Part shown: piece by piece, positions 1 to 5,923 of the stretch | Layout of the letters: each line of letters begins with the position of its first letter | Numbering within the stretch: the first letter of the stretch is position 1 | NCBI GenBank assembly: GCA_029098085.1 | Contig: JAQXNQ010000264.1 | Span: 1 to 16,854 of the forward strand | Source of the DNA: Oscillospiraceae bacterium | Lineage (GTDB): Bacteria > Bacillota > Clostridia > Oscillospirales > Ruminococcaceae | Direction: 5' to 3' | DNA length: 16,854 nucleotides | Made by a program: the position numbers and the translations under genes | Notes under the pieces: generated by a model | What the model was told of the DNA's origin: nothing | What the model saw: only the letters and a program-made list of their open reading frames with translations | Databases searched by the model: none

Positions 1-99
1 GTAGAACTCCAGCTCGTCCTGATCAATCCCCAGCTTTTCCGCCACCTGGGCGATGGGCAGCATCCTGGCACTCTGTGCAATTTCGATATCAGACAGCAT
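1..99 (-). CDS. fhs: Formate--tetrahydrofolate ligase, N-terminal fragment
   Basis: The gene runs off the left edge and only its first 33 codons are visible. They begin MLSDIEIAQSARMLPIAQVA and continue with a KLGID..ELE segment, which matches the very conserved N-terminus of formate-THF ligase (family knowledge). The complete enzyme is about 550 residues, is cytoplasmic, and makes 10-formyl-THF from formate, ATP and THF. It feeds one-carbon and purine metabolism and, in acetogens, the methyl branch of the Wood-Ljungdahl pathway. The ATG at 97-99 is supported by an AGGAGG ribosome site about 9 nt upstream and by a sigma-A promoter at 183-212. The gene is divergent from the acetyltransferase. 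No known one-carbon riboswitch was recognised in its roughly 77-nt leader. The family call is firm because this N-terminus is distinctive, but catalytic motifs lie outside the window. Confidence 0.9.
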   Translation of the reverse strand, partial: MLSDIEIAQSARMLPIAQVAEKLGIDQDELEFY

Positions 100-182
100 G
101 ATGATTTCCTCCTGAAAGCTCCCGCCGCATCCCATCCGGCAAGGAACGTACTTTTTCCGCAAAGATGTGGATATTTAAGGAT

Positions 183-212
183 ATTATAACACAACCTCCC
201 GCCGGATGGCAA
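183..212 (-). promoter_or_regulatory. Sigma-A promoter for fhs
   Basis: Read on the minus strand, a TTGCCA -35 box (207-212) is followed after 18 nt by a perfect TATAAT -10 box (183-188). Transcription would start near 176, giving a leader of about 77 nt before fhs. Confidence 0.75.
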
Positions 213-262
213 CACATCGAGCCATATTTTCTCCGGTATCCTGCAATTTTCTGCTGCGCTGC

Positions 263-291
263 TTTACGAAAACGAAGCGCTGTGCTATACT
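263..291 (+). promoter_or_regulatory. Sigma-A promoter for the GNAT gene
   Basis: TTTACG (263-268), a 17-nt spacer and TATACT (286-291) form a plausible promoter. A TATAAT lies slightly further downstream (295-300) and is an alternative -10 box. The start of transcription would be near 298, about 30 nt before the ATG at 327. Confidence 0.6.
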
Positions 292-326
292 AGATATAAT
301 TTTACCATTTTCAGAAGGAGAACGCC

Positions 327-821
327 ATGAGAGACCCGAAAATCACCGTCCTGCCCGCCGTCCGGGAGGACATCCCCCACATTCTGCGCTGCATCACCGA
401 GCTGGCCCGCTACGAGGACATGCTGGATCAGGTGGAGGCCACCGAGGAAAAGCTGGCCGCTACCCTCTTTGACCGTCAGGACGCCCGGGTGCTGATCGCC
501 CGCTATGACGGCGTACCGGCGGGATTCGCCCTGTACTTTTACAACTACTCGACCTTTCTGGCCAAGCCCGGTATCTATCTGGAGGATCTGTTCGTCCTGC
601 CGGAATACCGGGGGAAGGGGCTGGGTAAGGCGCTGCTGACCACCCTGGCCAAGACCGCTGTGGAAGAGGGCTGCGGACGGCTGGAGTGGGCCTGTCTAAA
701 CTGGAACGAGCCCTCCATCGCCTTCTACTGCGCCATGGGCGCCGAGCCCATGGACGACTGGACCGTCTACCGTCTCACCGGCGATACCCTGACCGCCGCT
801 GCCGCGATGGCGGAGGAATGA
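327..821 (+). CDS. GNAT family N-acetyltransferase
   Basis: This is a single-domain cytoplasmic acetyltransferase of 164 residues that moves acetyl from acetyl-CoA to an amine. Residues about 85-104 read LEDLFVLPEYRGKGLGKALL; the R95-G-K-G-L-G100 segment is the acetyl-CoA pyrophosphate-binding motif A. It is followed by the WACLNWNEPSIAFYCAMGA stretch and a D-W-T-V-Y-R-L end. That combination is typical of the diamine/polyamine (SSAT-like) branch of GNAT enzymes, so a small polyamine or amino-acid substrate is possible. The substrate cannot be fixed from sequence alone. The ATG at 327 has a GAAGGAG ribosome site about 8 nt upstream. It is the only gene on its transcript and is followed by a weak terminator and a MITE-like element. 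Confidence 0.88.
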   Translation: MRDPKITVLPAVREDIPHILRCITELARYEDMLDQVEATEEKLAATLFDRQDARVLIARYDGVPAGFALYFYNYSTFLAKPGIYLEDLFVLPEYRGKGLGKALLTTLAKTAVEEGCGRLEWACLNWNEPSIAFYCAMGAEPMDDWTVYRLTGDTLTAAAAMAEE

Positions 822-824
822 ACG

Positions 825-862
825 AACACCTCCTGTCTTTTAAGCGGGAGGCGTTGTCTTTT
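825..862 (+). terminator. Probable terminator after the GNAT gene
   Basis: AACACCTCC (825-833) can pair with GGAGGCGTT (847-855) with one mismatch, and GTCTTTT follows. It begins 3 nt after the acetyltransferase stop codon. The U-tract is short, so efficiency is uncertain. Confidence 0.5.
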
Positions 863-864
863 CA

Positions 865-1206
865 AGTGAATAGTGAAGAGTGAATAGTGAATAGTTATGG
901 TGAATCGGGCCTTCGGCCCTTGAATACTGACGAAACTTGACGGGCTTTTCCCAAAATTTTGCGTTGGAGCTAAAACGAAGTGAAGAGTGTTTTAGTTCTG
1001 GTGAAAGCCGGAAGATTTCTTCCCGGTCAAACTGCGTAAGAACCGGAAGCAAAACTTGCCGTTACTCTTCACTAAATCACTAAAAATTCTTCATTACGCA
1101 GGAGGGTAAAATCAGGCGGGCAACCTTCCGAACCGCACTTTTAATTCAAGTGAGCGAAGCGAACGGAATACCTCAACTATTCACTCTTCACTATTCACTC
1201 TTCACT
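865..1206. mobile_element. MITE-like element with heptamer-built inverted ends
   Basis: The whole gap between the acetyltransferase and the pseudouridine synthase is filled by a 342-bp unit. Its ends, 865-896 and 1175-1206, are near-perfect 32-bp inverted repeats differing at two positions. Each end is made of four tandem heptamers, GTGAATA or GTGAAGA, followed by GTT. Inside are a GGGCCTTCGGCCC hairpin (about 908-920), a nested GTGAAGAGTG with inverted partner near 1063, and a GTGAGCGAAGCGAAC motif near 1150. There is no credible coding sequence inside and no transposase nearby, so it would be non-autonomous. No clean target-site duplication was found. It could also be a dispersed structural repeat of the REP/BIME kind. 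Confidence 0.7.
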
Positions 1207-1236
1207 GCGTGTCATGCGCTGCCCTTTCAGCACACC

Positions 1237-2100
1237 TTACCGACACGCAAACAGCCCCCTCATATCCTCCGGCAGCGGCGCTGAAAGGGTCATGGCCGGA
1301 CGTCCCGGCAGCGGCGGCAGCTCCAGCTCACCGCAGTGCAGCGCCTGACGGGCGATCCGGTCGGTATGGCCGCCGTACAGCGTGTCCCCCGCCAGCGGAA
1401 AGCCCAGATAAGCCAGATGCACCCGGATCTGATGGGTGCGGCCCGTTTCCAGCGTCAGGGCCAGCAGGGTGTGGGTGTCGGAACGCTGCAGCACCCGGTA
1501 ATGGGTCACTGCCCGCTGCCCCGCCGGATCCACCTGCCGGGTGATGATCGAGCCGGGCACCCGGATCAGCGGCGCGTCGATGGTGCCGCTGTCGTCGGGC
1601 AGCACCCCCTCCGCCACCGCATAATAGGTCTTGGTCAGCTTTCCCATCAGCAGGCCGGCTGCCAGGGTGTTCTTCGCTGAGACGCAGATGCCGGTGGTGT
1701 CCCGGTCCAGCCGGTACAGGGGCCGGAACACCAGCCCCTCCTCCTGAAACCGGGCAGCGAAAAAATTACCCAGCGTATCGTCATAGTAAAGAGTGCAGGG
1801 ATGCACCGACATATTGGCCGGCTTGTCGAAGGCGATGATGTCCTCATCCTCATATAAAACCGGCACCTGCAGCCCGGGATTGGGGATCAGGTTGACCTGC
1901 TCCTCCTCCCCCAGCCGGATGCGGATGATGTCCCCCGCCGCCACCGGATCCACCATCCGGCGGTGCTCTCCGTTGACGGTCATGCCGCCCTGCTTGAGCT
2001 TGATGACCAGCCGCCGGGAGTAGCCGTGACGGCATTTGAGATACTCCTGCAGCAGCATGCCGTCATCCTCTGAGGCTACCTCATAGACCAGCTCCCGCAT
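1237..2100 (-). CDS. RluA/RluD family pseudouridine synthase
   Basis: The 287-residue protein isomerises uridine to pseudouridine in rRNA or tRNA. Residues about 1-65 form an S4-like RNA-binding domain (the SRRLVIKLKQGGMTVNG region). The catalytic domain follows, with the signature YRLDRDTTG at 129-137 and the catalytic aspartate at D132. Further conserved blocks are KTYYAVAEG, the ETGRTHQIRVHLAYLGFPLAGDTLYGG segment in the last third, and an early DKPANMSVHP. The family normally has HRLD.xTSG, and here Y and T replace two of those positions, which is common in Firmicute paralogues. The ATG at 2098-2100 shares one base with the stop of the flavin reductase (TGATG), so translation is probably coupled. 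An AAGAAGGA ribosome site lies just upstream. Whether it modifies 23S rRNA or another RNA is not decidable here. Confidence 0.92.
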   Translation of the reverse strand: MRELVYEVASEDDGMLLQEYLKCRHGYSRRLVIKLKQGGMTVNGEHRRMVDPVAAGDIIRIRLGEEEQVNLIPNPGLQVPVLYEDEDIIAFDKPANMSVHPCTLYYDDTLGNFFAARFQEEGLVFRPLYRLDRDTTGICVSAKNTLAAGLLMGKLTKTYYAVAEGVLPDDSGTIDAPLIRVPGSIITRQVDPAGQRAVTHYRVLQRSDTHTLLALTLETGRTHQIRVHLAYLGFPLAGDTLYGGHTDRIARQALHCGELELPPLPGRPAMTLSAPLPEDMRGLFACR

Positions 2101-2597
2101 CAGTCCTTCTTCAGCACCCGGACGATCTCGCCGATATACAGATCATGGTAGTCCTTACCGGGATAGTTGCCGTCAATATCATCGGCCAGAAAACCCTCCG
2201 GGCGGATGCGGTCGCGGTAGATCTTTCTGCAGCAGAGCACCAGCTCCGCCTCCTCATAGTAGCAGAAGCCGTCCTCCTTCTTCAGGGTCAGGCCGCAGGC
2301 AGCCGCCTTGTCCAGCTCCCGGCCGGATCTGGCTCCGCAGAGCTTCAGCGCAGCCCGCTGCTCCTCGCCGTAAAAGCTGACGGTAAAGAGCTCCTCCTGC
2401 TCCAGCAGCTGATGGGTGTACCGCTGGGGGCGGATATAGATGGTGGCCACCGGCTTGCTCCAGAGGACGCCCAGACCGCCCCAGCTGACGGTCATGGGAT
2501 TGGCCTTTCCGCCGTCCTCCACGGTCACCAGCGCCCACTGCTCCGCCAGCATGGCAAACGGATTGCCGACAATCTCCTTCGGTAAAAGTTCAGTCAT
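2100..2597 (-). CDS. Flavin reductase family protein (flavoredoxin-like)
   Basis: This 165-residue protein belongs to the FMN-binding split-barrel flavin reductase-like family, which binds FMN and passes electrons from a reduced cofactor to flavin or another acceptor in the cytoplasm. Features seen are an N-terminal ...NPMTVSWGGLGVLWSKPVATIYIRP block, typical of the FMN-binding barrel, then RYTHQLLEQEELFTVSFY, and a C-terminal DYHDLYIGEIVRVLK segment where the barrel closes. The family usually spans about 160-190 residues, so it is complete. The ATG at 2595-2597 was chosen because an AAGGAAGAG ribosome site precedes it and a promoter lies immediately upstream; a longer reading frame would run through the promoter and into the AraC gene. 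It leads a two-gene unit with the pseudouridine synthase, with stop and start codons overlapping by one base. Confidence 0.88.
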   Translation of the reverse strand: MTELLPKEIVGNPFAMLAEQWALVTVEDGGKANPMTVSWGGLGVLWSKPVATIYIRPQRYTHQLLEQEELFTVSFYGEEQRAALKLCGARSGRELDKAAACGLTLKKEDGFCYYEEAELVLCCRKIYRDRIRPEGFLADDIDGNYPGKDYHDLYIGEIVRVLKKD

Positions 2598-2633
2598 ATT
2601 ACTCTTCCTTTCCAAAGCTTCAGTTTCAACTAC

Positions 2634-2662
2634 AGTATACCACATCTGCGGCAAAAAAAGAA
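2634..2662 (-). promoter_or_regulatory. Promoter for flavin reductase-pseudouridine synthase operon
   Basis: On the minus strand a TATACT -10 box (2634-2639) is preceded by TGG, giving an extended -10 element. A weak TTCTTT -35 box (2657-2662) sits 17 nt upstream. It lies between the AraC stop codon and the flavin reductase start, so this operon need not depend on AraC transcription. Confidence 0.6.
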
Positions 2663-2667
2663 CCCGC

Positions 2668-3558
2668 TCATGTCCGGAACATCCGCCGGTACTCCTGCGG
2701 CGACAGGCCGCACCGGGATCGGAAGCACCGGTACAGTCCGGACGGATCCCCGAATCCCACCGACAGGGCGATCTCCAGCACCGAGCGGTCGGTGAAGACC
2801 AGCTGATTCTGGGCCCGGCGCAGACGGCAGAAGGCAATGTAATCCCCGGGGGACTGGCCGACGCCGGCGTGAAAATTCCGGCGGAAGGACGCCTCGCTCA
2901 TGCCGCAGAGCTGCGCCAGCCCGGCAACAGAGCAGTCCTCTCCGCTGCTCAGGGCGGCGTCGATGGCGTTCAGGGCGGGACGCAGGGCGGAGAACCGCCT
3001 TCCGGGGCGGAGCTGCAGCTTGGGCAGCGGCAGGGATACCCGGTACAGCTCCAGCAGCAGCAGGTACAGGCTGGACGCCAGATAGTCGGTCCGGTGCTCG
3101 GGAAGGGGATCCGCCGCGGCGTCCGCCCGGATGATGCGGGTGATCATTTCGGCAAGATAGGGATACTCCGACGGCTTCAGAATGCCGTACAGCCCCATCT
3201 GCCGGTGGAGCAGCTCCTCGACCGCCGGAGCGGCTCCGGGGTTCCAGCAGGAGATCAGCGCCTCCGGATCCAGATTCAGCCAGTACCAGCGGCTGGTTTC
3301 CCCGCCGGTGCTCTTGGACAGATGCCGCTGAAAAGGGAAAATAACCTGGACATCCCCCGCCGTGAAGGGCGTTTCCGCATCCTCAATCCGGCAGATGCCC
3401 TGCCCGGACAGGCAGAGCCCCAGCTCCAGCGTATCGTGATAATGGAGGTAGTTCAGCTCGAAGACCTCCAGCGGCCCGGGCTGCGCTCCCTGCCGGTGCC
3501 AGCCGCTCCCGGAGGAGGCATAGACCGCAGGCAGCGAAGCATTTGATCGGTTTCGCAT
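2668..3558 (-). CDS. AraC family transcriptional regulator
   Basis: This 296-residue regulator has an N-terminal cupin-like sensing domain (roughly residues 20-160) with the H-Y-H-D...ELGLCLSGQGICRIED pattern seen in sugar-sensing AraC proteins. The C-terminal 100 residues form the double helix-turn-helix DNA-binding domain: VAGLAQLCGMSEASFRRNF, then VLEIALSVGFGDPSGLYRCF and CGLSPQEYRR. It is divergent from the ADP-ribosylglycohydrolase-family gene, with fewer than 90 bp between them, so that gene is its likeliest target; this is inference from position. The ATG at 3556-3558 is preferred because AGAGGG lies about 10 nt upstream. A TTG at 3577-3579, adding seven residues, also has an AGAGGGG site and cannot be excluded. 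Confidence 0.9.
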   Translation of the reverse strand: MRNRSNASLPAVYASSGSGWHRQGAQPGPLEVFELNYLHYHDTLELGLCLSGQGICRIEDAETPFTAGDVQVIFPFQRHLSKSTGGETSRWYWLNLDPEALISCWNPGAAPAVEELLHRQMGLYGILKPSEYPYLAEMITRIIRADAAADPLPEHRTDYLASSLYLLLLELYRVSLPLPKLQLRPGRRFSALRPALNAIDAALSSGEDCSVAGLAQLCGMSEASFRRNFHAGVGQSPGDYIAFCRLRRAQNQLVFTDRSVLEIALSVGFGDPSGLYRCFRSRCGLSPQEYRRMFRT

Positions 3559-3599
3559 GATTTTCGCCCTCTTTCGCAAGGATTTTCCCCTCTGATTCC

Positions 3600-3627
3600 A
3601 TTATAATAAGGGCAGCAGAAAAATCAA
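3600..3627. promoter_or_regulatory. Divergent promoter with a shared palindromic -10
   Basis: ATTATAAT at 3600-3607 is its own reverse complement and contains TATAAT on both strands. On the minus strand (AraC) it is paired with a TTGATT -35 box (3622-3627) at 16-nt spacing. On the plus strand (ADP-ribosylglycohydrolase gene) TATAAT at 3602-3607 has only a poor -35 box, which would fit a promoter that needs an activator such as the divergent AraC protein. The last statement is inference. Confidence 0.6.
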
Positions 3628-3644
3628 GAACCGGAGGGATTTTC

Positions 3645-5117
3645 ATGAAATTTTCCAAGGAATATCTGCGGGACGCCATCTATGCCTGCTGGCTGGGCAA
3701 GAACATCGGCGGAACCATCGGTACCCCCTATGAGGGCGGACGGGAGCTGCTGGACATCGAGGGCTTTGCCTCCAGACCGGGTCAGCCCCTGCCCAACGAC
3801 GATCTGGATCTGCAGCTGGTCTGGCTCCGGGCCATGGATGAGCTGGGCCCTCAGAACGTCAATTCCAAAACCCTGGGCGAATACTGGCTCGGCTATGTGA
3901 AGCCCCACTGGAACGAATACGGCGTGGGCAAGGCCAATATGCGGGGCGGCATCCTCCCTCCCCTGTCCGGCGAGCTGTTCAATGAGCACTGGAAAAACTC
4001 CAACGGCGCCTGGATCCGCACCGAGATCTGGGCCAGCCTTTACCCCGGAAGGGTAGAGAAGGCCGTGCACTACGCCTTTGAGGACGCCAGCGTCGATCAT
4101 GGCTTCGGGGAGGGCAGCTACGCCGCCATCTTTGTGGCCGCCATGGAAAGCGCCGCCTTTGTCTGCAAGGACATCCGTACCCTGATCCGCATCGGCCTGT
4201 CCCATATTCCGGAGGACTGCCGGGTAGCCAGGGCGGTCCGGCTGGTGGTGGAAAGCTATGACAGGGGGGTCAGCTGGAAGGAGGTCCGGCTGGCGCTGAT
4301 TGAGCAGTCCGCCGACATCGGCTGGTTCCAGGCGCCCGCCAATGTGGGCTTTGTGATTCTGGGGCTGCTCTATGGGGAGTGCGACTTCAAGCGCTCGGTG
4401 ATTACAGCCGTCAACTGCGGCGACGATACCGACTGCACCGGCGCCACCGTCGGCGCGCTGCTGGGCATCATGCAGGGCATGGCCGGTATTCCGGAGGACT
4501 GGCGGCAGTATATCGGCGACAGCATTGTCAACTGCTGCCTGCTGAACGGCCATGGCCGATTCCCCCAGAGCTGCACCGCGCTGACCGACTGTGTGCTGAA
4601 CCTGCTGCCCGTAACCCTGCGCACCGGCATGGCCGACTTCATGGACCGGGGCGTGTCGGTGGAGATCGGCAGCGAGAACGACTTCTCCGGCGTTACGACC
4701 GAGAGCCTGATGGGCAGGGGACTGCCGGACAGTCTGCGCTGCCGCACCCGCTGGTCCTTCAGCATCGACGCGCCCTTTGCCGAAGCGATCCTCTCCTTTG
4801 ACCGGGAGCCGGTTCTGGCTCCGGGAGAATCCCTGACCGGCACCGTCGCCCTGCGGCCCCATACCCTGCCGGAGGCGAGACAGTTCCGTCTGAACTGGGT
4901 GCTGCCCGAGGGCTGGCAGGTCTCGGGGCGCAAGTGCCTCTTCACCGCCACCATGGCCAGCTTCAATCCCGACCTGCCCTCTGACGCCGCCAATGCCGAA
5001 GCAGCCTTTACCATTACAGCCGGTGAGCGCGTTGAGGCTGTCAACGGACTGATTCTGGACATCACGGCTCCCGACCGTCCCACCCATATTCTGGTTCCGG
5101 TTACCATTTTGGGATAA
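3645..5117 (+). CDS. ADP-ribosylglycohydrolase family protein
   Basis: The protein has 490 residues. Residues about 1-330 form an ADP-ribosylglycohydrolase (DraG/ARH-type) all-helical fold. The visible binuclear-metal motifs are N51-D52-D53-L-D55 near the N-terminus, D-H-G-F-G-E-G-S-Y at about 151-159, and N257-C-G-D-D-T-D263 followed by C-T-G-A-T-V-G-A-L. Members hydrolyse ADP-ribose-protein or related N- and O-glycosidic bonds. Many bacterial homologues next to AraC regulators have no proven substrate, and sugar or nucleoside substrates are possible. Residues about 385-490 form a separate beta-rich, probably Ig-like domain (FDREPVLAPGESLTGTVALR onwards) not found in classical DraG. There is no signal peptide, so it should be cytoplasmic. 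The ATG at 3645 has a CGGAGGG ribosome site. The gene stands alone, divergent from AraC. Confidence 0.88.
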   Translation: MKFSKEYLRDAIYACWLGKNIGGTIGTPYEGGRELLDIEGFASRPGQPLPNDDLDLQLVWLRAMDELGPQNVNSKTLGEYWLGYVKPHWNEYGVGKANMRGGILPPLSGELFNEHWKNSNGAWIRTEIWASLYPGRVEKAVHYAFEDASVDHGFGEGSYAAIFVAAMESAAFVCKDIRTLIRIGLSHIPEDCRVARAVRLVVESYDRGVSWKEVRLALIEQSADIGWFQAPANVGFVILGLLYGECDFKRSVITAVNCGDDTDCTGATVGALLGIMQGMAGIPEDWRQYIGDSIVNCCLLNGHGRFPQSCTALTDCVLNLLPVTLRTGMADFMDRGVSVEIGSENDFSGVTTESLMGRGLPDSLRCRTRWSFSIDAPFAEAILSFDREPVLAPGESLTGTVALRPHTLPEARQFRLNWVLPEGWQVSGRKCLFTATMASFNPDLPSDAANAEAAFTITAGERVEAVNGLILDITAPDRPTHILVPVTILG

Positions 5118-5130
5118 CTCCCTATAGCGG

Positions 5131-5158
5131 CAGCGGCATGGATTTCCGTGCCGCTGCT
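5131..5158. repeat. Left copy of 28-bp hairpin direct repeat
   Basis: This 28-bp sequence recurs at 5583-5610 with a single difference (C here, G there at the 21st base). It folds into a strong hairpin around an ATTT loop; with two extra upstream bases the stem reaches 13 bp including one internal G-T pair. It starts 14 bp after the glycohydrolase stop codon and may be its terminator stem, although no T-run follows in this copy. Confidence 0.85.
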
Positions 5159-5581
5159 CAGGCTGTCGAAAAAGTGGTTTGCCAGAAAAAGTTGCACAAA
5201 GAGCGAGAAAAGTGTATGCCCGCTGGAAGCGGGCATGGGGTCTCTGAGGGGAATCTTGCGGCCTGCGAGCCGCGCCTTTTTGTATTGATTGTCCGCGCCG
5301 GGCGCGGAGGAGCAGGATTTCGCGCTCTGCGGAAGGTTTGACCGCAGGTCATACCGAGGCGACACAGGGCGCTGCCCTGGACCTGCAAGGGGCGAGCCCC
5401 TTGACCCATAATCTTTGGCAACCTTCCGAAAGTTGTACCAGTCCGAGAGAAGGCCGTAAGGACTTCTCTCAGCTTTCGCGTGAGCGAAAGCGATGGAACT
5501 TTAAATGATTTGGCAACCAATTGAAAGTAAGTTGTCTATTTGTGCAAATCGTCAATCAGTAGTGACTTTATCGACAAGCTG
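5159..5581. mobile_element. Second MITE-like inverted-repeat element
   Basis: The 17-bp ends CAGGCTGTCGAAAAAGT (5159-5175) and the inverse of 5565-5581 match at 14 of 17 positions. Further in, TTGCACAAA near 5191 is mirrored by TTTGTGCAA near 5540. The 423-bp interior has no believable gene but is rich in hairpins: GCCCGCTGGAAGCGGGC near 5218, a pair around AAGGGGCGAGCCCCTT (5389-5402), and GCTTTCGC-GTGA-GCGAAAGC (5472-5491), which has a GNRA-type loop. The unit is bracketed exactly by two copies of a 28-bp hairpin, with one extra base on the right. This is consistent with a non-autonomous mobile element. No transposase is in the window, so the family cannot be named. Confidence 0.65.
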
Positions 5582-5582
5582 A

Positions 5583-5610
5583 CAGCGGCATGGATTTCCG
5601 TGGCGCTGCT
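5583..5610. repeat. Right copy of 28-bp hairpin direct repeat
   Basis: It matches 5131-5158 at 27 of 28 positions, in the same orientation. The single change breaks one base pair of the stem. Together the two copies flank the inverted-repeat element, either as an unusually long target duplication or as a duplicated terminator hairpin. Confidence 0.85.
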
Positions 5611-5706
5611 TTGCCGTTCAGCTGAATCTCATCGGTGCTCCATCCAAAAAACCAGGGCGATTCTTGTATACTTCTAACGAAATACGGCTTTCCACTGGTC
5701 TGGCGC

Positions 5707-5735
5707 TGGACTTTTCCGTGGGAATCAGATATAAT
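5707..5735 (+). promoter_or_regulatory. Sigma-A promoter for the first MATE gene
   Basis: TGGACT (5707-5712), a 17-nt spacer and a perfect TATAAT (5730-5735). The transcript would start near 5742 and carry a leader of about 180 nt before the exporter start. Confidence 0.65.
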
Positions 5736-5760
5736 ATGTATCATATAAGCAAAAGTTTAC

Positions 5761-5823
5761 ATGAACTTTACCTGTTCCTCCCTCTGCTGCGGCGGAGCGG
5801 AGCTTTTTCAGGCGAAAAATTAG
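5761..5823 (+). CDS. Possible leader peptide, 20 codons
   Basis: A short frame encodes MNFTCSSLCCGGAELFQAKN and stops at TAG 5821-5823. It lies wholly inside the MATE leader and runs straight through the terminator-like hairpin at 5778-5808. That is the arrangement expected if ribosome movement over the peptide controlled the hairpin. No convincing ribosome binding site precedes it, so the call is speculative and could be chance. Confidence 0.2.
   Translation: MNFTCSSLCCGGAELFQAKN
5778..5808 (+). terminator. Terminator-like hairpin in the MATE leader
   Basis: CTCC-CTCTGC (5778-5787) pairs with GCGGAG-c-GGAG (5792-5802) around a four-base loop, with one bulged C and one G-U pair. CTTTTT follows immediately. 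It lies about 36 nt downstream of the predicted transcription start and 115 nt before the MATE start, so it would act as an attenuator unless read through. Confidence 0.5.
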
Positions 5824-5887
5824 TTGACAGTGAAACAAATTACCAGCAGGCTTCCCGCAAACCGCTCTCCGCAGCGGACAACGAGAA

Positions 5888-5923
5888 AGGAAGGTGCGCC
5901 GGACGGGAACCGGCGCGGCAGCG
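5888..5923 (+). promoter_or_regulatory. Ribosome site separated from start by a hairpin
   Basis: AGGAAGG (5888-5894) is too far from the ATG at 5924 on linear RNA. GCGCCGG (5896-5902) and CCGGCGC (5910-5916) form a perfect 7-bp stem with a 7-nt loop between them. Folding would leave an effective spacing of about 8 nt. The alternative is a GTG start at 5894 that overlaps the ribosome site, which is unlikely. Confidence 0.5.

Noticed and set aside
100..176. Possible one-carbon riboswitch in the fhs leader
   Set aside because: The leader is about 77 nt and shows none of the conserved cores of ZTP or tetrahydrofolate riboswitches that I could recognise.
840..1052. A 70-residue frame on the minus strand inside the first inverted-repeat element
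   Set aside because: It consists of the repeat heptamers and their surroundings, has no ribosome site and resembles no protein.
3624..5087. A 487-residue minus-strand frame opposite the glycohydrolase gene
   Set aside because: Its composition is repetitive G, Q and A, and the plus-strand gene carries all the family motifs.
5824..5829. TTGACA in the first MATE leader as a second promoter
   Set aside because: No -10-like sequence occurs at a suitable distance downstream.
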